A stretch of DNA of 64,000 nucleotides from Anaplasma ovis str. Haibei (GCF_002214625.1 NZ_CP015994.1:372001-436000), one strand, 5' to 3'; numbered from the stretch's first letter, positions 46,519-55,965 are shown. Numbers and translations: made by a program. Notes: generated by a model from the sequence alone, not told the origin.

Positions 46519-49002
46519 TCATCTATTGCAAGCAAGAGCTTCATTCACCTTTTGTAGCAGCTGTTTCAGTGTGAACGGCTTTGATAAGAAAAACATTTCA
46601 TCCAGATTGATGTTTTTGTGCTGATGAAATATTTCCTCTGCGTACCCAGATACGAACATCACCTTGACGTTTGGTTGTATTTTTAATATCTCAGCAACGG
46701 TCTCTGGCCCACTGGTGCCTGGCATTACAACATCACTTATTACTATATCTATGTGTGTGCTTTTTGCTGTCTCGATAGCTTCCTTACCTGAATTTGTATC
46801 TATAACTCGGAATCCTCTCTTTGACAACGCCTTGGACGTGAACGCCCGCACCGGGTCTTCGTCTTCTATCAAGAGGACAGAGGCTGAGTTGCCACACTCT
46901 TGGCCCTCTTCAAGCATAAAGTGGCCCGCCTCTGGAAGCTCGCTAGATAGTAAGTGCTCTTCAACTCTCTGACCTTCAGCCAAATACACACGGGGCAGGA
47001 GTATCATGAATTTGGTGCCCTCTCCTACCTTGCTGTGGACATAAACATACCCGCCTGTTTGTTTTACTATTCCATATACTGTAGATAATCCCAACCCGGT
47101 CCCGTAGGATTCGCTTTTTGTTGAAAAGAACGGGTCAAAAATCTTTTTGATAATTTGCTTATCCATACCATGGCCCGTATCGATAACCTCGAGCACTACG
47201 TACTCTCCATGTTCTACCTGGTCTTTGTCTGGAACGAACATGCCTCTGGGTATTGTGGATGCATCAACTTGCAGATTATAAGTGCGCAAAGTCAACACCC
47301 CTCCAGAGTTCATTGCTGACTTTGCATTAACTACCATATTCACTATAACCTGCTCCAGCTGGCACATATCCACCTTCACCAGGCCGATGTTGTTATCATA
47401 ATATATCTTGAGCTCTATATCCTCGCTGATCAGGCGTTTTATCATTTGTGATAGATCAGCAACTATGTTGTTAATATCGAGTATCTTGGGTTGCAACGTT
47501 TGCTTCCTAGAGAAGGCCATAAGCTGCTTAATCAGGTTGGTTGCGCGGTTTGCATTTTGCTTGATTTGCATTATATCCCTAAAAGAAGGGTCGGTTGCAG
47601 GATGCTGTATAAGCAATAAGTCGCAAAATCCTATGATAGCCGTTAAAATGTTATTGAAATCGTGTGCAATGCCTCCCGCCAATTGGCCAATCGCTTGCAA
47701 TTTCTGCGATTGTTCCAGCTGTGTTTCCAAACTCTTTCTATCTGCACTATCAGTGATGTAACACACGACCGATATTTCGTTGTTGTGCACCAGTTTGTTC
47801 ATATATATTTTTACGTAGGTCTTGTTGCACAACTGCCCCTCGATAGACATATTATTAATTGCACTACCCTGCAGGTATTTTTTTATCTTTTTGCTATGTA
47901 CGGGTGTAACATGCTCAAATATGTACCCTTGGTTCTGCCCATCTGTTAGCGCTTCGAAGGCTTTGTTGTATTTTATAATCTTACCGTCCAAATCACACTG
48001 GGCCATAGCAATTGGGGCGTGAATGAAACACGGATTTAACTGATAGTCCGTAAGGCTAAACTTTTTCGGAGTAAGCAACCCACACGTGTAACTATTATTA
48101 CTTTTGTCGTAGAATACTTCCTGGGTTACATGAGCCCTGAACATGGTGCCGGTAGATGTGATAAACACCGCTTCATCTTCCGCAGCATCAGACTGATTTT
48201 TGCTGAGAAAATCAGAGAACAGCGTATTGCGTTTTATAGCTTCTAACTCGAAAATCCTCAAAAAATTCTCGTTTGCGGAGATGATCACTCCATCCTGATT
48301 GAGTAGGTACGACCCCACTTTGTGTCTGTGCAATAGCCTCTCGTGCACCTCCTCTTTGGTGATCTTCATTGCCTTTAGGACAAAATAATCCTGCGGCCTC
48401 GAGAGCGGGTTCAAGAGCAACCTGAACGTTGCCTCTTGCTCAACATCCACCTGCGGATTGTCTGCGATTGGATCAAGAATTAGAGAAAAATTAGAGACAG
48501 AATTTTTCTTGCCGACAGAAAAATAAGTGCGTACTGGCGATTTGTCCTTTAACGCACCGAGAAATCTCGCTATTTCATCCTCGCTCAGGTTACCTAATTT
48601 CAATATGCTAAAGAGGTTGAGTGGGCGCCGCCCCAGATTTTTGAATCTTGCATTGAATCTTGCATCTGAGTAAACCACATTTCCGTTGCTTTTTAGTATG
48701 AGACAAAACTCGGTGTCATGGTTTAGTGCGTTTGCAAAAATCATGTTTTGATATTCTATAGTGGCGATTATCTTTGGGTATCGATTAAGCTTCTGCAAGA
48801 TAACCAGCACAGTTGCGCTTGTGAACAAGCAGTTGAATACCATGCTCACGTACCCATTCTCGATGCCGAATAGGTATATGCTAAAAACACACAGCAGAGG
48901 CAAGATTACAACCGTTGCGGCCTTGATCTTCGAGATTCCATAATCTCGTTCTACGAAATCAACTTTGTTATTTTGCTCGTTGTCGGTGTATCTCTTTTTC
49001 AC
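46519..49002 (-). CDS. cckA: CckA-type hybrid sensor histidine kinase
   Basis: An 827-residue membrane kinase of the CckA-CtrA pathway that controls cell cycle and development. Two N-terminal hydrophobic helices (about residues 28-68) are followed by PAS-like sensory regions, then the phospho-acceptor helix AGGIAHDFNNILTAIIGF with His near residue 447, the ATPase boxes (NMVVNAKSAM, DTGHGMDKQ, GTGLGLSTVYGIV), and a C-terminal receiver domain VLLIEDEDPVRAF ... VISDVVMPGTSG with its Asp near residue 752. The start is a GTG at 49002. CtrA and ChpT are not in the window. Confidence 0.95.
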   Translation of the reverse strand: MKKRYTDNEQNNKVDFVERDYGISKIKAATVVILPLLCVFSIYLFGIENGYVSMVFNCLFTSATVLVILQKLNRYPKIIATIEYQNMIFANALNHDTEFCLILKSNGNVVYSDARFNARFKNLGRRPLNLFSILKLGNLSEDEIARFLGALKDKSPVRTYFSVGKKNSVSNFSLILDPIADNPQVDVEQEATFRLLLNPLSRPQDYFVLKAMKITKEEVHERLLHRHKVGSYLLNQDGVIISANENFLRIFELEAIKRNTLFSDFLSKNQSDAAEDEAVFITSTGTMFRAHVTQEVFYDKSNNSYTCGLLTPKKFSLTDYQLNPCFIHAPIAMAQCDLDGKIIKYNKAFEALTDGQNQGYIFEHVTPVHSKKIKKYLQGSAINNMSIEGQLCNKTYVKIYMNKLVHNNEISVVCYITDSADRKSLETQLEQSQKLQAIGQLAGGIAHDFNNILTAIIGFCDLLLIQHPATDPSFRDIMQIKQNANRATNLIKQLMAFSRKQTLQPKILDINNIVADLSQMIKRLISEDIELKIYYDNNIGLVKVDMCQLEQVIVNMVVNAKSAMNSGGVLTLRTYNLQVDASTIPRGMFVPDKDQVEHGEYVVLEVIDTGHGMDKQIIKKIFDPFFSTKSESYGTGLGLSTVYGIVKQTGGYVYVHSKVGEGTKFMILLPRVYLAEGQRVEEHLLSSELPEAGHFMLEEGQECGNSASVLLIEDEDPVRAFTSKALSKRGFRVIDTNSGKEAIETAKSTHIDIVISDVVMPGTSGPETVAEILKIQPNVKVMFVSGYAEEIFHQHKNINLDEMFFLSKPFTLKQLLQKVNEALACNR

Positions 49003-49385
49003 CTAGAACCCCTACCATGCGCTACGCCGAGGTGAAGATGGTAACGTGTGCGTACATACCGCAATTCAAACCTCCCGGGCCCATACAATAATACGTACCC
49101 GCAACAAAGGCAAACTGGATTTCACACCAACTAGAGATTGTTTCACGCACATGGCATTAATAGACCAGATTTATGATCTTGCTACCCAAGCCAATGTACT
49201 GCAACTTTTTAGCAGAAATTGTAGTGTGGTACCAAAGCTGTATATACATGCCATATGGCCTTCCCTGGCGTGCATTGCTTACATTCGCTGCGCCTGTGCT
49301 GGGCCGTTCAAGACTGACTTGCCAGCGCAAAACCAAGGTGAAGCGCGGGTTTAGTGCCTATACGCGCAATTATACGAGACACTGT
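49003..49385. other. Intergenic region, nothing recognised
   Basis: About 380 bases between the O-methyltransferase gene and cckA, both on the minus strand. Plus-strand open frames at 49046-49354 and 49173-49400 have no family features. The cckA promoter should lie here but was not resolved. Confidence 0.35.
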
Positions 49386-50042
49386 TCATCTCAGTTTTAG
49401 TGCAACTAACATTCCCTCCTCAGTCGGAATTACGGAGGCGAGATAGTCCCGCTTATTAGATAATCGCTCGTTGAAGTGCCGCATGCTGATATGCGCGCTT
49501 GAAGAAACTCCTCCTGACGGCGCGTCATCAAACACTGTGCCGAAGAGAAATACGTTATCGGCAACCAAAAGCCCACCCTTTTTTATGTTTGTCTCGGCCC
49601 AATCAAGATAGTCACAGTAGCCAGACTTGTTTGCATCTATGAACATCATGTCAAACGGGGCTGCACTTTCCAAGTCAGTGAGTGTATGTAGCGCGTCTCC
49701 GCAAATTACAGTTATCTTGTCTGCCATTCCGCATTTCTCAATGTTTTGCTTCGCGGTGAGTGCAAGCTGGCTATCCTTCTCTATGGTGTATACACGCCCC
49801 TCTGGAGGCAGGGCCCTAGCCATACAGAGGGCCGAAAAACCCACACATGTTCCAACCTCCACTACAGATTTAGTACCGGTGGCTTGGATTAGGAATTGCA
49901 ATAGCTGGCCCTCGGCGACACCCAGCTGTGCCAAACACAACCCATCGGGTGCCGATGCATGGACCGACAGCGCGTCACTATCATCAACCCCAAAAAGCCT
50001 ACCCATATAGTCTAGCTGTTTGCTAAGCGAAACGCTGCGCAT
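49386..50042 (-). CDS. Family 3 O-methyltransferase
   Basis: SAM-dependent O-methyltransferase of the caffeoyl-CoA/catechol type, about 218 residues from ATG 50042 (MRSVSLSKQLDYM). The SAM loop VVEVGTCVGFSALCMA, the acidic VYTIEKD strand and the metal site FDMMFIDANKSGYCDYLDW are all present, as is DNVFLFG. The frame extends to 50126, without family sequence. In A. phagocytophilum a family 3 O-methyltransferase has been reported to be needed for growth in tick cells; this may be its counterpart, but that would have to be shown by comparison. Confidence 0.9.
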   Translation of the reverse strand: MRSVSLSKQLDYMGRLFGVDDSDALSVHASAPDGLCLAQLGVAEGQLLQFLIQATGTKSVVEVGTCVGFSALCMARALPPEGRVYTIEKDSQLALTAKQNIEKCGMADKITVICGDALHTLTDLESAAPFDMMFIDANKSGYCDYLDWAETNIKKGGLLVADNVFLFGTVFDDAPSGGVSSSAHISMRHFNERLSNKRDYLASVIPTEEGMLVALKLR

Positions 50043-50313
50043 TCGTGCCTCATTACGAAAACTGAGGTCGAGCCTACTGGGTTTTTCGAAAAAATACAAC
50101 GTTGGAGTGCCAGGTTCATGGAGCAATATGGTGATAAAATTGTCACTACTACAAAAAAATGTGGTATGTGTCCATATTCATATGTTTGTCAAAGCCTATT
50201 TTGTGTTACCATGGCGCGTGTGGTTTATGCTGGCGATGAGTTTTAGAATAGGGGTGTTGTCGTAATGAGTGTTTGTGCGCATTGTACAGCTGTAAGATGT
50301 CTGAGGGTGTGTG

Positions 50314-50631
50314 ATGTCTAGGGCCGATGCTGGTAGCGATGGGATGTCAGCCTTTGACGATCCTGCGTATAGGGAAAGGTACAGGGAAAAGTTTATCGAG
50401 GCCCAGAAGAGGGGCATGGATATGGTTGTGTATCCGGACGGGGCTATAGTGCTCATAGAGAACAAGATGGTGATGTACACCTACGGCTGGCACAAGAGGC
50501 GTAGGGATTTTGAGCGTGTCAAGGCCGGGTCTATGTCTGCCGCGGTGTCTAGGAGGAGGAGTAGTGTCGCCGGGGACGTTCCTAATGAGGCCAGCAGCAC
50601 AGTGCAGTCTGACGAAGACGAGTACGCTTAG
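50314..50631 (+). CDS. Small basic hypothetical protein
   Basis: A protein of about 105 residues. The central part (DPAYRERYREKFIEAQKRGMD, then VVYPDGAIVLIENKMVMYTY, then GWHKRRRDFERVKAG) looks like a folded, conserved core with a strand-rich centre; the end (SRRRSSVAGDV... SDEDEYA) is low-complexity. A GTG three bases earlier (50311) is an alternative start. No function is assigned. The codon use and lack of stops in a coherent pattern support a real gene. Confidence 0.7.
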   Translation: MSRADAGSDGMSAFDDPAYRERYREKFIEAQKRGMDMVVYPDGAIVLIENKMVMYTYGWHKRRRDFERVKAGSMSAAVSRRRSSVAGDVPNEASSTVQSDEDEYA

Positions 50632-50860
50632 CCTTCCCAGTATGGGCCTTGGTTGTGGGCTCTCTGGGTGCCTGCCGTCGGGGGTTCCGTTGCCCCGGCG
50701 CCTAGGGGCTGTGTAGGGTGTTGCGGGTTGTCAACACTGTGTTGCTGGGGGGTGTTGGCGTGCTAGCCCTGTTCAGTTCCGGCTCTTCTGTAATTTGAGT
50801 AGGGGTTGTGTACGCGCGCGTTCTGCTGTATAGCTCTCCTGCTCCTTCATGAGTTGTGTG

Positions 50861-52258
50861 ATGTCTTTGATACTTTCGGTGGCGCAATTCAGGGTTTTTG
50901 AGCAAGGTTCTGATGTGCCCGTTGAGGAGCTGATTCTCAGGGCCGGGGCTGCCGTGGTTGAGGAGATGGTTAGGTATTTTTCCAAAAGACCGGTTCTAGT
51001 TTTGTGTGGGCCGGGCAATAACGGCAAAGATGGAGCGGTGGTTGCGGAATTGCTTGAAAAAAGTGGATGGCCCGTTAGAGTACTCAGCTACCGTGGGGGC
51101 GTTAAAGGCAAGAATGTGCCTGCCCTGGCTCCAGAGAGCTTCTCCATACACGAAGATGTAGTTGTGGATGCTATTTTTGGTATAGGGCTTTCTCGCCCTA
51201 TGGATGAGGGTTTGCAAAAAATTGCGTCAAAAATAAATTCAAGTGGTAAATACGTCGTGGCTGTGGATATGCCGAGCGGTATCAATAGCGATACGGGGGA
51301 AGTCATGGGGGCCGCGATTAGATCTGATCTTACAGTTACGTTTTCTTGCCTGAAGTTTGGGCATGTGATTTCCCCGGGCCGATACCACTCGGGTGAGGTA
51401 CGCATTAAGGACATAGGGTTGGCGGTGAATGGGACTCAGGCCTTTCGCAATACTCCAGATTTGTGGAGGGCGCTAATTCCCAAGCCAGATTATAGATCGC
51501 ACAAGTACAATAGAGGATATGCAGCTGTATGCTCTGTAGGAGTGCGGTCTGTTGGGGCGGTAAAGCTGGCAGCTCTGGCGGCTTTGAGGATAGGATCCGG
51601 CGCGGTTGCTGTTGCCTGTGCAGATGAGGAGATTTGTCTATACGCGCATGCTCTGACCGCAGTGATGTATAAGCCATATGAGGAGGTGCTTAGTGACTCT
51701 AGAGTCACAACGTTATTGATCGGGCCGGGTGGTGACCTTCTCGACGATGCGCTCAAGTATAAGGTACTTGTTGCGCTTAACTCTGGCAAAAAGTGCGTAC
51801 TAGATGCTGGGGGCATATCTGTCTTTCAAAGTGACCCTGACATGCTACTATCGCGCGTTGCTGGGGGGAATATTGTGATGACCCCTCACGAAGGGGAGTT
51901 TAAGCGAGTATTTCCGGATTTGAAAGGAAATGTTGTTGAGAGGGCTAGGGCCGCTGCGCGAATATCTGGGGCAATAATCGTACTCAAGGGGCATGATACC
52001 GTGATTGCTCAGCCAGACGGAAGCGTGGTTGTGAACAACAACGCACCCAGCTCTTTGGCTACCATTGGGAGTGGTGACGTGCTTGCGGGGATTATTACTG
52101 GACTTATTGCTGCGGGGATGCCAGAATTTGCTGCCGCGTGTTGTGGTGTGTGGATACACGGTGAATGCGGGAAGCGGTACGGAATTGGGCTTATCGCTGA
52201 TGACATAATACAGCAGATTCCCAGGGAACTTACTCTTCTGGTTGGTGGAGCGGCTTAG
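50861..52258 (+). CDS. nnr: Bifunctional NAD(P)H-hydrate epimerase / ADP-dependent dehydratase
   Basis: Repairs hydrated NAD(P)H. About 465 residues with two fused domains: the YjeF_N epimerase (ILRAGAAVVEEMVRYF, VLCGPGNNGKDGAVVAELL, FGIGLSRPMDEG, VAVDMPSGINSDTG) and the ADP/ATP-dependent dehydratase (KYNRGYAAVCSVG, LLIGPGGD, MTPHEGEFKRVF, ATIGSGDVLAGIITGLIAAG). The start ATG at 50861 is favoured over 50849. Confidence 0.95.
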   Translation: MSLILSVAQFRVFEQGSDVPVEELILRAGAAVVEEMVRYFSKRPVLVLCGPGNNGKDGAVVAELLEKSGWPVRVLSYRGGVKGKNVPALAPESFSIHEDVVVDAIFGIGLSRPMDEGLQKIASKINSSGKYVVAVDMPSGINSDTGEVMGAAIRSDLTVTFSCLKFGHVISPGRYHSGEVRIKDIGLAVNGTQAFRNTPDLWRALIPKPDYRSHKYNRGYAAVCSVGVRSVGAVKLAALAALRIGSGAVAVACADEEICLYAHALTAVMYKPYEEVLSDSRVTTLLIGPGGDLLDDALKYKVLVALNSGKKCVLDAGGISVFQSDPDMLLSRVAGGNIVMTPHEGEFKRVFPDLKGNVVERARAAARISGAIIVLKGHDTVIAQPDGSVVVNNNAPSSLATIGSGDVLAGIITGLIAAGMPEFAAACCGVWIHGECGKRYGIGLIADDIIQQIPRELTLLVGGAA

Positions 52259-52311
52259 GTTTTCGTACGGGCTGGTGGTTGATACCCCACCTGTAGTCTA
52301 CGTGTCAAAAA

Positions 52312-52331
52312 TCCTTTCCAAGGACTTTATT
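52312..52331 (+). terminator. Weak hairpin after nnr
   Basis: The bases tcctt-tcc-aagga form a 5-bp stem followed by ctttatttt, a T-rich tract. It lies 55 bases past the nnr stop and directly before the topA -10 element. A weak intrinsic terminator is possible. Confidence 0.35.
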
Positions 52332-52332
52332 T

Positions 52333-52338
52333 TATAAT
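52333..52338 (+). promoter_or_regulatory. Perfect -10 element upstream of topA
   Basis: A consensus TATAAT 50 bases upstream of the topA start. No good -35 element sits at the normal distance, so the promoter is only half supported. Confidence 0.4.
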
Positions 52339-52388
52339 ATTAGGTTGCTAGCTTCTGCGAGGGGCGGTTTTCTCATGTAGGTTTAGTG

Positions 52389-54827
52389 ATGGGCGTGGTT
52401 ATTGTAGAATCTCCTTCTAAGGCGAAAACTATTTCCAAGTATTTAGGGGGAAAGTACAAGGTAGTAGCTTCTTTTGGCCACGTGAGGGACTTCCCAGCGA
52501 AGAGTGGTTCTGTGGATCCCGATGATGACTTTCGTATGATTTACGAAATTATTCCCAAGTCGGAGAAGTATGTTGATAAAATTGTCAAAACCGTAAGTTC
52601 GGAAAAGAGCGGCATATATTTGGCGACGGACCCTGATCGTGAAGGTGAGGCTATAGCTTGGCACATAGTTGAGGTATTACGCGAACGCAGCGCGATTGGA
52701 GAAGACGTTGCGGTTAATAGAATGGTCTTTAATGAAGTGACCAAAAGGGCAGTTAATGCGGCAATAAATGATTGCCGAAGCATCAACATGGATTTAGTTC
52801 ACGCGCAACAGGCTCGTAGAGTTTTGGACTATCTGGTGGGCTTTACTCTTTCCCCTTTGCTGTGGAGGAAACTTCCCGGTAGTAAATCGGCCGGGAGGGT
52901 TCAGTCGGTGGCGCTGAGGCTGGTTTGCGAACGGGAGCACGAGATAGAGCAGTTTGATTCAAGAGAGTATTGGGATATTGCAGTGCTGCTGAAGAATAAG
53001 AGCGGCGAGGAACTTACTGCAACTTTGAAGCACTACAATGGGGAAAAGCTGGGTAAGTTTGCCATCCCTGACGCTGACAGCGCTAATGCTATAGCTGAGC
53101 ATGTGCGGAAGGGGTCGTATCATGTTGCCTCTGTGGAGGCAAAACAGACCAAGCGCAATCCTTATCCTCCGTTTATTACATCTAGCTTGCAGCAGGAAGC
53201 TTCCACTAAGCTCGGCTTCTCGGCAAAAAACACCATGATGGTTGCCCAGAAGCTGTATGAGGGTGTGGATATTGGCGGAGAAACTGTCGGGCTAATAACA
53301 TACATGCGTACCGATGGATTTTATATTTCCACTGAAGCGATATCTTACATTCGTGACACAATTAAGATGCAGTTTGGCGATAAGTATCTGACCAAATCCC
53401 CGCGAAAGTATGTGAAGAAGGTAAAAAATGCCCAGGAAGCCCACGAAGCCATACGCCCCACTGACATCACGATGACTCCTGACAGTCTAGCGAAATACCT
53501 TAGTGATGACCAACTGAAGCTGTATGACCTGATATGGAGAAGGACCATGGCTAGCCAGATGGAGTCTGCGGTGATTGACCAGGTTGTTGTAGATATCCAG
53601 TCAAGGGATGGCACTGTGGTTCTGCATGCTGTCGGTTCCAGCCTAGGTTTTGATGGGTACCAGAAGGTATATGGCACCGACGATGATGACAAACGTAATA
53701 TGTTGCCGCAACTTGAGGTAGGGGAGGATTGTAATCTTGTAGAAGTTTCTCCGAACCAACATTTTACCCAGCCTCCTCCCAGGTATAGTGAGGCAAGTTT
53801 GGTAAAGAAGATGGAGGAAATTGGGATAGGCAGGCCGTCTACGTATGCAGCGATCATTTCTGTCTTGCAGGAGAGGGGGTATACGCAGTTAGAACAAAAG
53901 AAATTTGTTCCTAGCGAGAGGGGGAGAATAGTCAACGCGTTTCTGACCAATTTTTTCAGTCGCTATGTAGAGTATGACTTTACCGCCAATCTTGAGGAAG
54001 AACTGGACCTCATCTCAAACGGTAACATGGCCTGGAAGGAGGTGTTGCGGCGATTCTGGCACAAGTTTATTTCTGATGTCAGTACGGTGAAAGGTATTGA
54101 GGTCAGCGAGATATTGAAGTCTATTACCAAAGATCTGGAAGGGTACGCATTTTCATCCAGTTCTGGTGAGGTAGTGGATAGATCTTGCCCGGGTTGTGGG
54201 AAGGGTGAGCTCATGTTAAACATCGGTAAGTATAAGGCGTTTTTAGGCTGTAATAGATATCCTGAATGCAAATATACCAGGGGGATAGGCGATGAATCTG
54301 GTGTCTGCAGAGATGAATTTCCTAAAGTTTTAGGTCTGGATGATGCAACCCAGGAGGAAATTGTTCTCAAGAATGGCCCATATGGCGAATATTTGCAACT
54401 TGGGAATAATGCAAAAGGAAAGCGTGTTGCCATTCCACGGGGTATCAAAGAAATTACTTTAGATGTGGCAAAAAAACTCCTGTCTTTACCCATAATTTTG
54501 GGTAATTATCCCGATACTGTGCAGGACATAAAGCTTGGAACCGGGAGGTTTGGTCCGTACGTCCTATATGGGGGAACGTATTTTTCCGTAAAGGGCAGAG
54601 AGGACTTTTGGAATTTGACTCTTGAAGAGGCGGTGAGTGTTATAGACAGCCAGGCGCAGAAGAAATCTAGGCTTCTGGGGCTGCACGACAACGGTAAGGA
54701 AATATACGTATGCAAAGGGAGGTACGGTTTCTACCTGAAATGTGGCGACAGAAACGTTGCTATCAAGGGGAAAGGTGGTGACATCACACTGGAAGATGCC
54801 GTGTCTCTGCTGAATCAGAAAGCATAA
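52389..54827 (+). CDS. topA: DNA topoisomerase I
   Basis: Type IA topoisomerase that relaxes negative supercoils. About 812 residues: TOPRIM domain (VVIVESPSKAKTISKYLG ... YLATDPDREGEAIAWH), SAGRVQSVALRLVCERE, the active-site tyrosine GLITYMRTDG near residue 305, and the PTYAAII motif. The C-terminal part has one four-cysteine zinc finger (CPGCGKGEL ... CNRYPECKYT) followed by repeated GRFGPYV / GRYGFYLK-type modules. GTG 52386 or ATG 52389 are both possible starts. Confidence 0.97.
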   Translation: MGVVIVESPSKAKTISKYLGGKYKVVASFGHVRDFPAKSGSVDPDDDFRMIYEIIPKSEKYVDKIVKTVSSEKSGIYLATDPDREGEAIAWHIVEVLRERSAIGEDVAVNRMVFNEVTKRAVNAAINDCRSINMDLVHAQQARRVLDYLVGFTLSPLLWRKLPGSKSAGRVQSVALRLVCEREHEIEQFDSREYWDIAVLLKNKSGEELTATLKHYNGEKLGKFAIPDADSANAIAEHVRKGSYHVASVEAKQTKRNPYPPFITSSLQQEASTKLGFSAKNTMMVAQKLYEGVDIGGETVGLITYMRTDGFYISTEAISYIRDTIKMQFGDKYLTKSPRKYVKKVKNAQEAHEAIRPTDITMTPDSLAKYLSDDQLKLYDLIWRRTMASQMESAVIDQVVVDIQSRDGTVVLHAVGSSLGFDGYQKVYGTDDDDKRNMLPQLEVGEDCNLVEVSPNQHFTQPPPRYSEASLVKKMEEIGIGRPSTYAAIISVLQERGYTQLEQKKFVPSERGRIVNAFLTNFFSRYVEYDFTANLEEELDLISNGNMAWKEVLRRFWHKFISDVSTVKGIEVSEILKSITKDLEGYAFSSSSGEVVDRSCPGCGKGELMLNIGKYKAFLGCNRYPECKYTRGIGDESGVCRDEFPKVLGLDDATQEEIVLKNGPYGEYLQLGNNAKGKRVAIPRGIKEITLDVAKKLLSLPIILGNYPDTVQDIKLGTGRFGPYVLYGGTYFSVKGREDFWNLTLEEAVSVIDSQAQKKSRLLGLHDNGKEIYVCKGRYGFYLKCGDRNVAIKGKGGDITLEDAVSLLNQKA

Positions 54828-55028
54828 CAGCGTTGTCTCTGTGTGAGAGATGCGGCGGGGGTGGTGTGGCTGGCCCCGCGCGGTTGCCCTGCGGGCCCAA
54901 GTTTTTCCTTGGGCTGGGCAGCTTGGAAGATGGGGAAGGCGGCTTCAAGAAGTCCTCTGCTTGATGAACCATGTGCGGCGTTCAGCCACCTATCCGCCCT
55001 GGGGTGTTGGCCAGAAGCCAACACGGGC
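54828..55028. other. GC-rich, structure-rich gap between convergent topA and sspB
   Basis: About 200 bases containing several hairpins: gcccaag/cttgggc at 54895-54914, and a perfect 8-bp stem gtgttggc/gccaacac with a 5-base loop at 55004-55024, close to the sspB stop. No T-run follows on either strand. It may end transcription of the two genes or encode a structured RNA; it matches no RNA family I can name. Confidence 0.4.
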
Positions 55029-55505
55029 TTAGTGTTTGAGGAATTTGTCTATAAAGATTATGTTATCTCGTACCGTGTGCGCCGTATCTGTTGGTGAACA
55101 CTCGGCAATGTCGTCATTATCAGAATCAGCATCCATTCCGAACTCTAGGTCGCCATACTGCTCTAAGTCTAGGGAGAAATTGGCTAACATGTCGACATAT
55201 TTTACCACAGCCTTAAAAGGCACCGTTATGCACTCTTCCTTGCCCTTGAAACTCAAGATGACTCTGAAATAACTATCGCTTACGTATAACTCACGGAATT
55301 GATATTGAAGAACGACCGTCATATTTTCTGGATACTGTGCTCTCAGATAGTCGGGTAGCACAACCCCGCTGTACCCAGTGAGGAATGAAATGGTGATGTG
55401 CACCTCTCCAGTAGAAGGTAGTTTGGACACAAAGTCCAGTGCCTCCCTTACTACGCTGCACATCGCAGCGTAAACCAGTCTCCGATAATCTACTAGATCA
55501 CTCAT
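55029..55505 (-). CDS. sspB: SspB-like ClpXP adaptor protein
   Basis: About 158 residues resembling alphaproteobacterial SspB: DYRRLVYAAMCSVVREALDFV, EVHITISFLTGYSGVVLPDYLRAQYPENMTVVLQYQFREL, and FRVILSFKGKEECITVPFKAVVKYVD. An acidic linker and a C-terminal basic peptide (FIDKFLKH) follow, fitting a ClpX-binding tail. SspB delivers ssrA-tagged proteins to ClpXP. The tmRNA gene lies just upstream on the same strand, giving tagging RNA and probable adaptor side by side. The frame opens at 55580, but MSDLVDYRRL at 55505 is the family start. Confidence 0.88.
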   Translation of the reverse strand: MSDLVDYRRLVYAAMCSVVREALDFVSKLPSTGEVHITISFLTGYSGVVLPDYLRAQYPENMTVVLQYQFRELYVSDSYFRVILSFKGKEECITVPFKAVVKYVDMLANFSLDLEQYGDLEFGMDADSDNDDIAECSPTDTAHTVRDNIIFIDKFLKH

Positions 55506-55649
55506 TGAAACCTCGCACCAGAAAGCACCCGCACAGCCAGCTGAACAAAGCGCTGCCTGCCGAGCAGCAGGATACCACAATCGTGCCAGAAAACAAGACG
55601 GAGATTAGCTAGGGTGTAGCATGCAAACACATCTCCGCTTAAGAGTTGT

Positions 55650-55965
55650 TGCACATGCGCATTGCGGGGACTTTTCTGTTGCCCGGTAAGCCCCCAAAAC
55701 CGCGCTAAAGACAAAACTAGGCAGCAGCTACGAAAGCTGTTTCCACGTTATCATTAGCGGCAACGAAATCATCGTTTGCACTTATAAAAATGACCCACTT
55801 ATACGGCTGGAATTCCCACCGAGCAAAAGCTGTCTCCTTTATTGCGTCTGTCTATCCTGTTTCATCCCCATACAAAGCAACAGTGGAGATGCCGAGCACT
55901 GCCCTCGGGTCCAAAACGCCTATTCCAAGAAGCCTTTATTGCCATAGTGAAACCACGGGCAGATT
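55650..55965 (-). ncRNA. ssrA: Permuted two-piece tmRNA
   Basis: Rescues stalled ribosomes. On the minus strand the acceptor piece comes first and ends at about 55884, with the T-stem CCGAG/CTCGG and acceptor strand CATCTCC. After a 14-base spacer the coding piece starts at about 55869 with GGGGATG, which pairs with that acceptor strand (one G-T pair). The tag frame at 55717-55779 reads ANDDFVAANDNVETAFVAAA then TAG, typical of the group. A pseudoknot-like stretch (gggggc ... gtcccc) follows. The T-loop (ggcagtg) is not the usual TTCGA type. The outer ends are approximate. Confidence 0.93.

Noticed and set aside
49046..49354. Plus-strand open frame of 102 residues upstream of cckA
   Set aside because: No ribosome binding site or family features; it lies in the gap expected to hold the cckA promoter.
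54843..55097. Small open frames between topA and sspB
   Set aside because: GC-rich, full of hairpins, overlapping sspB antisense, and with no recognisable family features.
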